Assembly (NCBI GenBank): GCA_946406195.1
Contig: CAMJJT010000024.1
Span: 1 to 34,412, forward strand
Reading direction: 5' to 3'
Length of the DNA stretch: 34,412 nucleotides
From: an uncultured Bacteroidales bacterium
GTDB taxonomy: Bacteria; Bacteroidota; Bacteroidia; Bacteroidales; Paludibacteraceae
The position numbers and the translations under genes are program-made. The notes below the pieces were generated by a model. The model was not told the origin of the DNA. It saw only the letters and a list, made by a program, of their open reading frames with translations, and made no database searches. This document shows, one piece after another, positions 22,302 to 29,272 of this stretch (its first letter is position 1; the number at the start of each line of letters is the position of its first letter).

Positions 22302-22794
22302 ACCCAAGTTCCAATAAAGTTTCAACAACAAATGTAATTCCGTACTCAACGGCTTCCTCGTAGCTGCTAAACTCGCACACCATGCCATCCTCGAATGATA
22401 ACCCAAGCCGCTCGTCCGTACACTTCTGACGGATTACAATAGTACCGAAACTATCCCGCCTGCGGATATAGCCGCCTTCCACGTAGATATGGTGCACCTC
22501 TCTAAGCCACCGCTGCGCTACTGCCAACGTAGGACAGGAGAAATACTCACGGTCTCGCTTCCAGTGCTTACGATCCTCAAGCTCATAGAAGTGGTTATAA
22601 TCCTTCTCCTCTAGGATACCATGTATCTCGCGATTGTCTAACTCGCGCGGCTCGCCGTTGGTCATCAGCGTGCCTTCCTGATAATAAGTAAGCACTTTCC
22701 AACTGAACCCTGCTTTCTTGAGCAGCTTGGCTGTCTCCAGCATCACGAAGGACTGGTGTTCACTGTAATCCGTCTCCTTATTAAGCCTACTCAT
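22285..22794 (-). CDS. Early phage protein, unknown
   Basis: 169 residues (MSRLNKETDYSEHQSFVMLE...). CPTLAVAQRWLREVHHIYVEG near residues 93-113 is a stretch I have seen in proteins of other Bacteroidales phages. The rest is mixed alpha/beta. It overlaps the genes on both sides. Function unknown. Confidence 0.62.
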   Translation of the reverse strand: MSRLNKETDYSEHQSFVMLETAKLLKKAGFSWKVLTYYQEGTLMTNGEPRELDNREIHGILEEKDYNHFYELEDRKHWKRDREYFSCPTLAVAQRWLREVHHIYVEGGYIRRRDSFGTIVIRQKCTDERLGLSFEDGMVCEFSSYEEAVEYGITFVVETLLELGYGSGK

Positions 22795-23165
22795 TGTGCG
22801 CCTCCTTTCACCTCGGTTGTGTCATCAACAGCATCGAACAGCTGCTCTCCCTCTGCGATAAACAGGGTGTTGGTAGGCTTCAACACGATCAATGCCCGGT
22901 TGCCCACACCATTCTCATCATTCAATCGGATAGAGAACTGATCACCAATCAATCCCGGCTCCTCCAACCTCACCATCGGCTTCTTGCACCGAGGCGCAAT
23001 CTCACACAACCGGTCGCGCTCTCTCAAGATATCCTGATAGACTGCCCGCACCGCTGCTGACGAACAAACTTGATCCGAGTACTTGGAGTGAACGTAATCC
23101 TTTAGTTTACGCTCAATGGCGGTGCCTTGCCAGTCACCCATCCATTTAATAATGTACACTGCCAT
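22791..23165 (-). CDS. Early phage protein, unknown
   Basis: 124 residues from ATG 23165 (MAVYIIKWMGDWQGTAIERKL); the stop of the upstream gene overlaps this ATG by one base (TGATG). An earlier GTG is possible. A basic middle (RERDRLCEIAPRCKKPMVRLEEPG) is followed by beta-rich sequence. No motif recognised. Confidence 0.6.
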   Translation of the reverse strand: MAVYIIKWMGDWQGTAIERKLKDYVHSKYSDQVCSSAAVRAVYQDILRERDRLCEIAPRCKKPMVRLEEPGLIGDQFSIRLNDENGVGNRALIVLKPTNTLFIAEGEQLFDAVDDTTEVKGGAQ

Positions 23166-23416
23166 CACTTGCCTCCTTCCTCATCTTCTATCTTTTGGAT
23201 AGCATCCATAAAAGCGCTACACATCACTGTACAGCTGCCAAGAATTGCCTTCCCGGGGTTCGAGTAAAACTTCTTGCAAGCATCAATAACAAAAGCGGTA
23301 GTGCCAGCCGTAATAAACGTGATTGATTCCTGTGGACTCAGGTCATACTCATTCACAACGGACATGAACGATTCAATAATCACATTCATGACCTCAATCA
23401 TTTTCTTTTCATCCAT
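23165..23416 (-). CDS. Small helical phage protein
   Basis: 83 residues (MDEKKMIEVMNVIIESFMSVVNEYD...). Two helices flank SITFITAGTTAFVIDACKKF. It is preceded by a 19-bp gap and overlaps the next gene by one base. Function unknown. Confidence 0.58.
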   Translation of the reverse strand: MDEKKMIEVMNVIIESFMSVVNEYDLSPQESITFITAGTTAFVIDACKKFYSNPGKAILGSCTVMCSAFMDAIQKIEDEEGGK

Positions 23417-23435
23417 AACTTTTAGTTTTTAGACA

Positions 23436-23702
23436 TTAATTATTTAATTCTTCAGACGCCTTATGTATCGCGTCCTTTAGGTTTTGCAAATCCTCCTTAT
23501 CCTCATATACCAATGCCGCGTCCCGTAACCCCTTGAAGTAAGAATCCTTCATCGCTTGCTCCAGCACCACGGTAGCGGTATCCATGATAGCTGCCGTTAG
23601 CTCGCTGAAGCCTTTCGTGTTCTGAACAACCTTATCTATCTTATTCAGAAAGCCGGCAGCACGAGTGGTAGCATCCTTCTTAAGCGTCTCGGACTTGTAC
23701 AT
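23436..23702 (-). CDS. Small helical phage protein
   Basis: 88 residues (MYKSETLKKDATTRAAGFLNKIDK...), all helical. It lies 2 bp behind the Cro-like gene and thus is the second early gene. A partner or antirepressor role is possible without direct support. Confidence 0.58.
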   Translation of the reverse strand: MYKSETLKKDATTRAAGFLNKIDKVVQNTKGFSELTAAIMDTATVVLEQAMKDSYFKGLRDAALVYEDKEDLQNLKDAIHKASEELNN

Positions 23703-23704
23703 AG

Positions 23705-23902
23705 CTACAACGTATAAGGTTTCGGGTATCCATACTTCACCGCGATGTCATTGATGATCGGCCACCAACGCGCATCCGGCTCAAATGTACCGCGCTTCCA
23801 GTTCAGAAAGGACACCGGCGAAACGTGCTTTTCTACCTCACATCGCACAGGATCAGAGTCTTTTACGCGTAAATTTTGATAAAATTCCTCAAACTTTGTC
23901 AT
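23705..23902 (-). CDS. Cro-like helix-turn-helix protein
   Basis: 65 residues. VSPVSFLNWKRGTFEPDARWWPIINDIAVKYGY reads as a XRE/Cro-like HTH in which SFLNWKRGTFEPD is the recognition helix and turn. It is the first gene of the leftward early operon and faces the repressor gene at 24135 across a 232-bp switch region. In lambdoid logic it would be the lytic regulator. Confidence 0.62.
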   Translation of the reverse strand: MTKFEEFYQNLRVKDSDPVRCEVEKHVSPVSFLNWKRGTFEPDARWWPIINDIAVKYGYPKPYTL

Positions 23903-23938
23903 TTTATTATGAATTTATTTGCAACTTTGTTCAAATAT

Positions 23939-24132
23939 AACTAACTTTGCACACGCAAAACTTATTTTCGACTGCAAAAGTACAACAAATATTTCATATA
24001 TGCAAATTTTTCTTCAATAAAAATTGAATTTTATGCATTTTTATTCAGTTTTTAATGAAGATTATGTTATAATAACTGAAAATTTATCATTTTTATTAAC
24101 CCTATATGTCAAATTTTTTAACTAACTTTGCA
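23939..24132. promoter_or_regulatory. Lysis-lysogeny switch region with repeated 13-mer
   Basis: The AT-rich gap between the Cro-like and repressor genes has AACTAACTTTGCA twice, at 23939-23951 and 24120-24132. The second copy provides the -7 box TAACTTTG (24123-24130) of the repressor gene, and the first has the same form. These may be operator or alternative promoter sites. The leftward promoter lies between them at 23975-24006. Confidence 0.5.
23975..24006 (-). promoter_or_regulatory. Leftward early promoter
   Basis: On minus, TTTG (complement of 24003-24006) and TACTTTTG (complement of 23975-23982) are 20 nt apart. It would transcribe the Cro-like gene and the early operon with a leader of about 65 nt. 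Confidence 0.58.
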
Positions 24133-24134
24133 GT

Positions 24135-24473
24135 ATGATTAACGTAAGGAAAAATCTTAAAGCAATCATCGTGGAACGCGGGCTTTCACAGAAACAAATC
24201 GCGTTCGAGTGTGGAATGAAGGAGAGCGCATTGAGCACTTGGCTGAGCTCTGACAACGATGCAAGCCTCCGGAAGACTTCAGAAATTTGTGAAGCGATGG
24301 GAATTTCCATCGTCGATGCACTCACGTACCCCATACGGTACATCCCGGAGGACAGCATCAACCCCACTTGTGAGGAGTGCAAAAAGAAGGATGAGATCAT
24401 CGAAAACCTCTCTGAACTTCTCCGGCGCTACAAAGCCGAAGCCAAACAGAAACCCAAAAATAATAGCCTATGA
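24135..24473 (+). CDS. XRE-family phage repressor
   Basis: 112 residues. LSQKQIAFECGMKESALSTWLSSDNDASLRKTSEICEAMGIS at about 18-60 is a typical XRE helix-turn-helix. The C-terminal part has CEECKKKDEIIENLSELLRRYKAEAK, a CxxC followed by a predicted coiled coil for dimerisation. There is no peptidase domain as in LexA-type repressors. The -7 box TAACTTTG ends 5 bases before the ATG, so the mRNA would be nearly or fully leaderless, as known for lambda cI. Overlaps the next gene by 4 bp. Confidence 0.78.
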   Translation: MINVRKNLKAIIVERGLSQKQIAFECGMKESALSTWLSSDNDASLRKTSEICEAMGISIVDALTYPIRYIPEDSINPTCEECKKKDEIIENLSELLRRYKAEAKQKPKNNSL

Positions 24474-24910
24474 GAAAAACGCTCTTGGTCATTGTGGCAA
24501 TGTCGCTCATCAGTGTCATGCACGCAGAAATTAAACCCGTCTCGCAGGGTTCATACAAGACCGAGTATGTCGGCGGCATCACCGACCAGTATGTCAAAAT
24601 GATCTACGCCCAAGACGGAACCTACTACGCCTTCAGTCTGAAGTGCGCCAGTAAGTTTAATCCCCTGACGTTCTCCCTCGTGCTCGGACACTCACCGGAA
24701 GAAGCGTTGCGCTCCGTCGATGCGCTGCTGAACATCCTCGATACAGGGACAAAGAACGAGACATACACCATCGACGAGGAAACGACTGCAGCACGCAAGT
24801 CGAAGAACCTGGTGTACATCTTCCGAACAGGCTACGCCGACCCCGGATATCTGGAGCGTCGTCACCTGAACAACGCTAAAGAGTTCCTGCAGATACTTCT
24901 TCCCCAATAG
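24470..24910 (+). CDS. Small secreted protein co-expressed with repressor
   Basis: 146 residues with a clear signal peptide (MRKTLLVIVAMSLISVMHAEI, cleavage after HA). The mature part is mixed alpha/beta with SPEEALRSVDALLNILDTG and ends in FLQILLPQ; no lipobox Cys is seen. Since ATGA couples it to the repressor it is likely expressed in the lysogen, which makes it a candidate for lysogenic conversion or superinfection exclusion in the periplasm. Family unknown. Confidence 0.68.
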   Translation: MRKTLLVIVAMSLISVMHAEIKPVSQGSYKTEYVGGITDQYVKMIYAQDGTYYAFSLKCASKFNPLTFSLVLGHSPEEALRSVDALLNILDTGTKNETYTIDEETTAARKSKNLVYIFRTGYADPGYLERRHLNNAKEFLQILLPQ

Positions 24911-25045
24911 TCCGGCGCGCGTATTATGCGCGCGGGACCGTGAGAAAAAGCAAAACGGCACGAATACGGCACATAAATGCCGTGTGAGTGCGTGAACATT
25001 GAAATTATAAACTATTGAGAATAAGGCAGATTTCATCCTGTCTCA

Positions 25046-25104
25046 CTGCCCAACCTGCCACCGATAGCATCCCTAGTTCGATTCTCGGTGGCACCACAGG
25101 GCAG
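25046..25104 (+). other. First tRNA 3'-end-like fragment inside a stem
   Basis: 25074-25098 reads TAGTTCGATTCTCGGTGGCAC followed by CACA, which has the T-loop (TTCGATT) and acceptor end of a tRNA, but there is no matching 5' half. It forms part of a stem: TGCCACCGA (25056-25064) with TCGGTGGCA (25085-25093), extended by CTGCCC (25046-25051) with GGGCAG (25099-25104). Probably an att site left by integration at a tRNA gene. Confidence 0.5.
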
Positions 25105-25126
25105 GCAAATACAAGCCTGCCCTTAA
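25099..25126 (+). terminator. Terminator after first tRNA fragment
   Basis: GGGCAGGC (25099-25106) and GCCTGCCC (25115-25122) form an 8-bp stem followed by TTAATT. Its first arm can also pair with CTGCCC at 25046-25051. Confidence 0.5.
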
Positions 25127-25300
25127 TTATAAGACAAAAAAATCGGCACAAAATCGGCACAGCAGTTTTAAGTGGTGTGACGATGGCCGAGGATGATCCT
25201 ACCTATTCTCAATCGGCACGAGGACGGCACACAGTCGTCCGAGATTGCCAAAACAAGAACATTGTTAAACCTATGAGAATAGGGAGGAAGCCAATGTGAT

Positions 25301-25356
25301 TGCCAACCGAATCGCCCACCCTTAGGGTCACTGGTTCGATTCCCGTTGGCACCACA
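25301..25356 (+). other. Second tRNA 3'-end fragment, likely att junction
   Basis: 25325-25356 reads GGGTCACTGGTTCGATTCCC then GTTGGCACCACA, a good variable-loop/T-arm/acceptor 3' end, but the 5' partner GGTGCCA is absent upstream. It differs from the first fragment at 3 of the 25 common positions. An inverted partner TGCCAAC (25301-25307) faces GTTGGCA (25345-25351). Together with the terminator that follows it, this is probably the original tRNA end and the right prophage-chromosome junction. Confidence 0.55.
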
Positions 25357-25360
25357 AAGA

Positions 25361-25387
25361 AACGACTCCATTTGGGGTCGTTTTTTT
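25361..25387 (+). terminator. Terminator after second tRNA fragment
   Basis: AACGACTCC (25361-25369), loop ATTT, GGGGTCGTT (25374-25382) with one G-U pair, then seven T. Probably the native terminator of the target tRNA gene; it also faces the end of the minus gene at 25419. Confidence 0.7.
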
Positions 25388-25418
25388 GTGCGTGTCCCGG
25401 ATAAATGTTACCAATTTT

Positions 25419-26570
25419 TCACAATTTGCTTCCTAAATGTGTGATTCCATAGGATTTTAGCTTCTCAACGACCTCTTTGACCTCCGGAGAATAGCGTCCC
25501 AACTCCTTCCACGCACGGACAAACTGGTCGTGGTTATTCTTCTTGGAATAGTCCTTGACCAACTGCTCGGTCATCCATCGGGTGATGTCTCGAACGGAGC
25601 AAGCACGGCGCACATAACCCATCTGTCGCAGGGCGTAGATAGCCGCCGAAAGGCAGTGAAAATAATCCCACTCTTTCTCTTGGACCCGCAGGTACTGCGT
25701 CAGCTGTTTCTGCTGTTCTTCGCTTACTTCTTTTTCCCAAAAGAGGACAGGTTTTTCGGGCTTGAGATGCTTGGTGATATATTTCTGCCAATTGATCATC
25801 CATTGCGCCCAGAGCTGTTGCTGCGCGTCATCCAAACCCTTGATCTCCTCTGCCATAAATGTCCAATCGGTCTCCTGTTCCACTACGAAGTTCCGGTGTT
25901 TGACCGAGCGCGGCCTTTCACCCGGGATCTCACGTACCTGTGCCTGATAAACCGCCCATAGCCATGTGAAATAGCGTTTATAAATATCCTCCGCGTCTTC
26001 GCCTTCAAAGATAAAAACAAGCTCATTCGTCTCCCGCTGCAAATCCTCATAGAGCTCATTCACCTGCACGGGGTCTGTCCAGTCCATGCGCAAGAACTGC
26101 TGACGGCGTTTCTCTACCTGCGCCGCGCTCATCAACCATTGTGCAAAAGGAGCCTTCCATGAGCAGCACTCCCAAATGTGGTTTTTGAAAGTCTCCACAC
26201 TCAAATACTGCATGTACGTCATTACCAGATGTAGCGCCAGATCCAACAGCCGCACATTAGGGCATATGTCCGACCAACTCACGTCCGATGTGGCTAACCC
26301 TATATACGCATCGTTGAGCAGTTCCACCTCTGCGCCGATCAGTCCCCATTCGTCGCGTCGCACTTCGCGCTCGTACTTCTTGATCCATGCCATCCGCTCG
26401 GCGGCGGTGTCTATCGCAATACCTCGCCGGTTGCCCTCCTCCGTGTCCACGATCAGCGCACTCAGCAGCGCAGCGCCCGTCACGCCGCCTATCTCTATAT
26501 CCGTCTGAGCCACCTTCAGATAGTGGTTCTCGTAGCGGATTTGCTCATTGATGATATAATCTTCTAACAT
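25419..26570 (-). CDS. Conserved-type protein of unknown function
   Basis: 383 residues from ATG 26570 (MLEDYIINEQIRYENHYLKV); the promoter at 26580-26611 supports this start. Near the N-terminus IEIGGVTGAALLSALIVDTEE is a Gly-rich stretch; most of the rest is helical and very rich in Trp, Gln and Glu (many W-x-x-W-like spacings, e.g. AQWMINWQKY). No catalytic motif or membrane span is seen. It sits directly outside the attachment block, so it belongs to the chromosome or to another island. I do not recognise the family. Confidence 0.7.
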   Translation of the reverse strand: MLEDYIINEQIRYENHYLKVAQTDIEIGGVTGAALLSALIVDTEEGNRRGIAIDTAAERMAWIKKYEREVRRDEWGLIGAEVELLNDAYIGLATSDVSWSDICPNVRLLDLALHLVMTYMQYLSVETFKNHIWECCSWKAPFAQWLMSAAQVEKRRQQFLRMDWTDPVQVNELYEDLQRETNELVFIFEGEDAEDIYKRYFTWLWAVYQAQVREIPGERPRSVKHRNFVVEQETDWTFMAEEIKGLDDAQQQLWAQWMINWQKYITKHLKPEKPVLFWEKEVSEEQQKQLTQYLRVQEKEWDYFHCLSAAIYALRQMGYVRRACSVRDITRWMTEQLVKDYSKKNNHDQFVRAWKELGRYSPEVKEVVEKLKSYGITHLGSKL

Positions 26571-26579
26571 AATTTGGCA

Positions 26580-26611
26580 CAAAGATACAACTTTTTTCTG
26601 AAATATGCAAA
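26580..26611 (-). promoter_or_regulatory. Promoter of the 383-residue gene
   Basis: On minus, TTTG (complement of 26608-26611) and TATCTTTG (complement of 26580-26587) are 20 nt apart. The start codon follows within 10 nt, so the leader is very short. Confidence 0.58.
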
Positions 26612-26702
26612 TTTATTTGCAAAAATCTAAAGTATATTTACCATTAATACAACACAAAAAACCGTTATTTAATGCAAATTTGCACAAAAATACGGATAAA
26701 CA

Positions 26703-26734
26703 TTTGCACAATTCAAAAAAAAGTACTACCTTTG
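26703..26734 (+). promoter_or_regulatory. Promoter of the DUF4143 ATPase
   Basis: TTTG (26703-26706) and TACCTTTG (26727-26734) are separated by 20 nt with an A8 tract. The leader to 26803 has the 14-mer CATTGAGTAAAAAT twice (26760 and 26782, 22 bp apart), possibly a site for self-regulation. Confidence 0.6.
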
Positions 26735-26802
26735 CACCGAAAAACAAAATAACTCATTCCATTGAGTAAAAATACTAAGTGCATTGAGTAAAAATTTGTA
26801 GT

Positions 26803-27990
26803 ATGATGCAACGTCCTTATTTTGAAACGATTACGCAGCGATTAAATGAACCAAGAAAGTTCATTCAAATCATCGAAGGACCTCGTCAGGTCGGTAAATC
26901 AACGCTTATCAAGCAAGTACTAAAGAACCTTTCGATGCCTTGGGTGCATTTTTCTGCGGATAATGTGCCGGCAACTCGTTCCGCTTGGATCAGTGATTGC
27001 TGGGCTACGGCGCGCAATAAACTCCAGATGGAGAAACTGCCCGAGTTGCTGCTCGTTATTGATGAGGTACAAAAATTACTGAACTGGGGTGAAGTCGTAA
27101 AGAAAGAGTGGGATGCCGATTCCTTCAATGATGTGCCCATCAAAGTAGTGCTGTTAGGTTCGTCCCGCGTACGTTTGGAAAAAGGACTAAGCGAAAGCCT
27201 TAAAGGACGTTTTGAGACCATTAAAATGCCTAACTGGTCTCTTGCAGAAATGCAAGAAGGTTTTGGGATGACCATCGACGAATATATCTATTTCGGGGCT
27301 TATCCGGGAGCTGCTGATTTGCGTCATGACTTGGATAGATGGCAGGAGTATATCAGCAGTTCCATTGTGGATGCGACGATAAACAACGACATTTTGATGG
27401 ATACGCCCATAGCCAAACCGGCATTGTTACGTCAGACTTTTGAGTTAAGTAGTGCTTATTCCGGACAAGAAGTGTCGCTGACCAAGATGATCGGTCAACT
27501 GCAAGACGCTGGAAACACCACTACACTCGCTCATTATTTAGATCTTCTCAACCAGAGCGGCATGGTTTGTGGACTTAGCAAGTATGCCGTTGATAAAGCA
27601 CGCCGCCGTAACTCTATCCCCAAGTATCAAGTCTATAACAATGCCTTGATGAGTCTCTATTGCGAGCATGATTTTGAAGCGGCAAGGGCTGATCATAAAT
27701 TATGGGGGCGGTTGTTTGAATCCGCAGTCGGAGCACATATCATGAATTGCGCTTATACCGGGCGGTTTAGTGTTTATTATTGGCGCGATGGAGGAGAAGA
27801 AGTAGATTTTGTATTAGTAAAAGATACAAAGGTCGTGGCAATAGAAGTGAAAAGTAATCACGAAAAAGACACTTCCGGTCTGCATACTTTCCAAGAGAAA
27901 TTTCATCCTCATCGATCTGTTCTGGTGGGCGAAGAAGGCATTCCTATTGAGACTTTCTTGAAATCAGACTTAAAAGAATTATTTACGTAA
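26803..27990 (+). CDS. AAA-type ATPase with DUF4143
   Basis: 395 residues; ATG at 26803 or the next codon. Walker A GPRQVGKST at residues 26-34, Walker B LLVIDEV near 84-90, arginine-containing sensor region (VVLLGSSRVRLEKGLSESLKGRFE). The C-terminal half is DUF4143 with EEVDFVLVKDTKVVAIEVKS, which has the D-(x)n-E-x-K layout of PD-(D/E)XK nuclease folds. Such proteins are frequent in Bacteroidales; their role is not well settled. It stands alone with its own promoter and a two-way terminator behind it. Confidence 0.82.
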   Translation: MMQRPYFETITQRLNEPRKFIQIIEGPRQVGKSTLIKQVLKNLSMPWVHFSADNVPATRSAWISDCWATARNKLQMEKLPELLLVIDEVQKLLNWGEVVKKEWDADSFNDVPIKVVLLGSSRVRLEKGLSESLKGRFETIKMPNWSLAEMQEGFGMTIDEYIYFGAYPGAADLRHDLDRWQEYISSSIVDATINNDILMDTPIAKPALLRQTFELSSAYSGQEVSLTKMIGQLQDAGNTTTLAHYLDLLNQSGMVCGLSKYAVDKARRRNSIPKYQVYNNALMSLYCEHDFEAARADHKLWGRLFESAVGAHIMNCAYTGRFSVYYWRDGGEEVDFVLVKDTKVVAIEVKSNHEKDTSGLHTFQEKFHPHRSVLVGEEGIPIETFLKSDLKELFT

Positions 27991-28045
27991 TTCAATGATT
28001 TGTAGCGCTTTTGTTGTGAAATAAGGCTTACAATCATAAAACACA

Positions 28046-28072
28046 CGGGCGACTCAATCATTGAGCCGCCCG
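28046..28072. terminator. Two-way terminator between convergent genes
   Basis: CGGGCGACTCAAT and ATTGAGCCGCCCG form a stem with one mismatch (28046-28072), placed between the ends of the ATPase (plus) and the DUF262 gene (minus). T-tracts are weak on both sides. Confidence 0.6.
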
Positions 28073-28101
28073 AGTTATATTGTACTTGATACTTAGTTAC
28101 T

Positions 28102-29268
28102 TTACTTATTTCCCTTCGCTCTATTGTGTGTTTGGCAGAGCATCTGACAGTTGGAGATGTCCGTTGCGCCGCCTTTTGACCACGCGGTCACATGGTCGGC
28201 ATCCATTTCTGAGAACTTGTAAATACGTGTGCGGTTGCTATCTTTGCCCATCGCGCATAAAGGACAATTGGAGATATTATGCGCTTGTGCCTCAGATGTC
28301 TGTTGAGCATATTTGGCTTTCTTGACAGAATCTTCAAAATAGCGTATTTCAAGCAACTGAGGCAGCTGACATCCGCCAAGGATATATTCAAATACTCCTT
28401 TGCGCGACTTGACGTACGGATCGGCATAAAGTTCCTGTTGAATACGCGCCACATCATCGCGGTCATAAGGCGTATTATGGTATTTCTCATAGAGTTCGCC
28501 CCAAGGCAATCCTTGCATTTCGCTCTCTATATGTACAAAAACCGAATCAATCCAATCTATGACTGAGGTAAAATAATTGCGGAGTTCGTTGATATTGGTA
28601 TCTTGGCGGTGTGTGGACATATATTCCTTAATGTTATTTTCCCCTCGTGCCACCCAAGAAAGTGCCGTGTGCAAGTAGTCCTGGCGGTTCACTTTTCCAC
28701 GGATAAATGCCGACCATTTCTGCATATTAGCGTTTTGCGAGTTAGAGAACTCACGCTTTGCCTCCGTCACGAACGGACCACTAAAGACCGCATTCCAAAT
28801 CTCTTGTTCGTTCAACGGCACTCCGGCAATATTGATGGTCTCAAACCATTCTCGGATCTCACTTTCTGTTCCATCGCAGATATAAACCAGCAGCTTCGTA
28901 TTGAGTATCTTATCCCGCAAGTCCTCTGCTAAGCCATCAAAATTACGCGGAATACCATTCCATTTGACGGCAAACTTATGCGTCACATAGCGACCAAATG
29001 AAGTGATACGTTGCTGACCGTCTAACACCTCATAGCGGTCTGTTCCCACCTTGTTGAAATAGAGCACGCCAATAGGATAGCCTTTCAACAGTGAATCAAT
29101 AACCGCCACATCTTTCTTGCCGTCTGCATAAATATAGTTACGTTGGTACTCCGGCTGAATGGTCAGTTTGCCATTAAGGCCAAACAAACCTTTGCCCTCC
29201 AACTCATTATAAACAAATCCCTCGCATATATCGCGAATGGTCAAATCGGTTCGTAATGAAGTATTCAT
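28102..29268 (-). CDS. DUF262-HNH nuclease (GmrSD-like)
   Basis: 388 residues. N-terminal DUF262: YQRNY at 41-45 and LDGQQRITS at 82-90, the conserved nucleotide-binding motif of this ParB-related fold. C-terminal HNH: CPLC near 335, then ADHVTAWSKGGATDISNCQMLC with the His of the bba-metal site, and a final HNRAKGNK. Family knowledge: GmrSD enzymes cut modified DNA using NTP; other DUF262-HNH proteins serve in defence against phages. The start lies 4 bp behind the adenine-methylase stop, so both are likely translated from one mRNA. That pairing suggests a nuclease whose action depends on the methylation state. Confidence 0.8.
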   Translation of the reverse strand: MNTSLRTDLTIRDICEGFVYNELEGKGLFGLNGKLTIQPEYQRNYIYADGKKDVAVIDSLLKGYPIGVLYFNKVGTDRYEVLDGQQRITSFGRYVTHKFAVKWNGIPRNFDGLAEDLRDKILNTKLLVYICDGTESEIREWFETINIAGVPLNEQEIWNAVFSGPFVTEAKREFSNSQNANMQKWSAFIRGKVNRQDYLHTALSWVARGENNIKEYMSTHRQDTNINELRNYFTSVIDWIDSVFVHIESEMQGLPWGELYEKYHNTPYDRDDVARIQQELYADPYVKSRKGVFEYILGGCQLPQLLEIRYFEDSVKKAKYAQQTSEAQAHNISNCPLCAMGKDSNRTRIYKFSEMDADHVTAWSKGGATDISNCQMLCQTHNRAKGNK

Positions 29269-29272
29269 AGTA

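Larger units (their letters stand above)
24956..25230 (+). repeat. Three CGGCAC pairs with 11-bp repeat distance
   Basis: CGGCAC occurs at 24956 and 24967, at 25144 and 25155, and at 25214 and 25225; within each pair the starts are exactly 11 bp apart and the spacers are A/G-rich five-mers (GAATA, AAAAT, GAGGA). All three pairs have the same direction. Their place around tRNA 3' ends suggests arm-type sites of a tyrosine integrase or binding sites of a recombination directionality factor. Confidence 0.65.
25014..25284. repeat. Three GAGAATA elements in both directions
   Basis: ATTGAGAATAAGG (25014-25026), its near inverse CCTATTCTCAAT (25202-25213) and CCTATGAGAATAGGG (25270-25284) lie in the attachment-like block, interleaved with the CGGCAC pairs. 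They may be sites for a second DNA-binding protein. Confidence 0.45.

Noticed and set aside
25061..25071. Functional link between GATAGCATC at the att block and the triple hairpins at 1099-1162
   Set aside because: The shared CACCGATAGCATC is 13 nt, a length expected to recur by chance several times in 34 kb. Kept only as a note.
25022..25356. Complete tRNA genes
   Set aside because: Both tRNA-like ends lack a 5' acceptor strand (GGTGCCA), D-arm and anticodon arm at the right distance. They are fragments.
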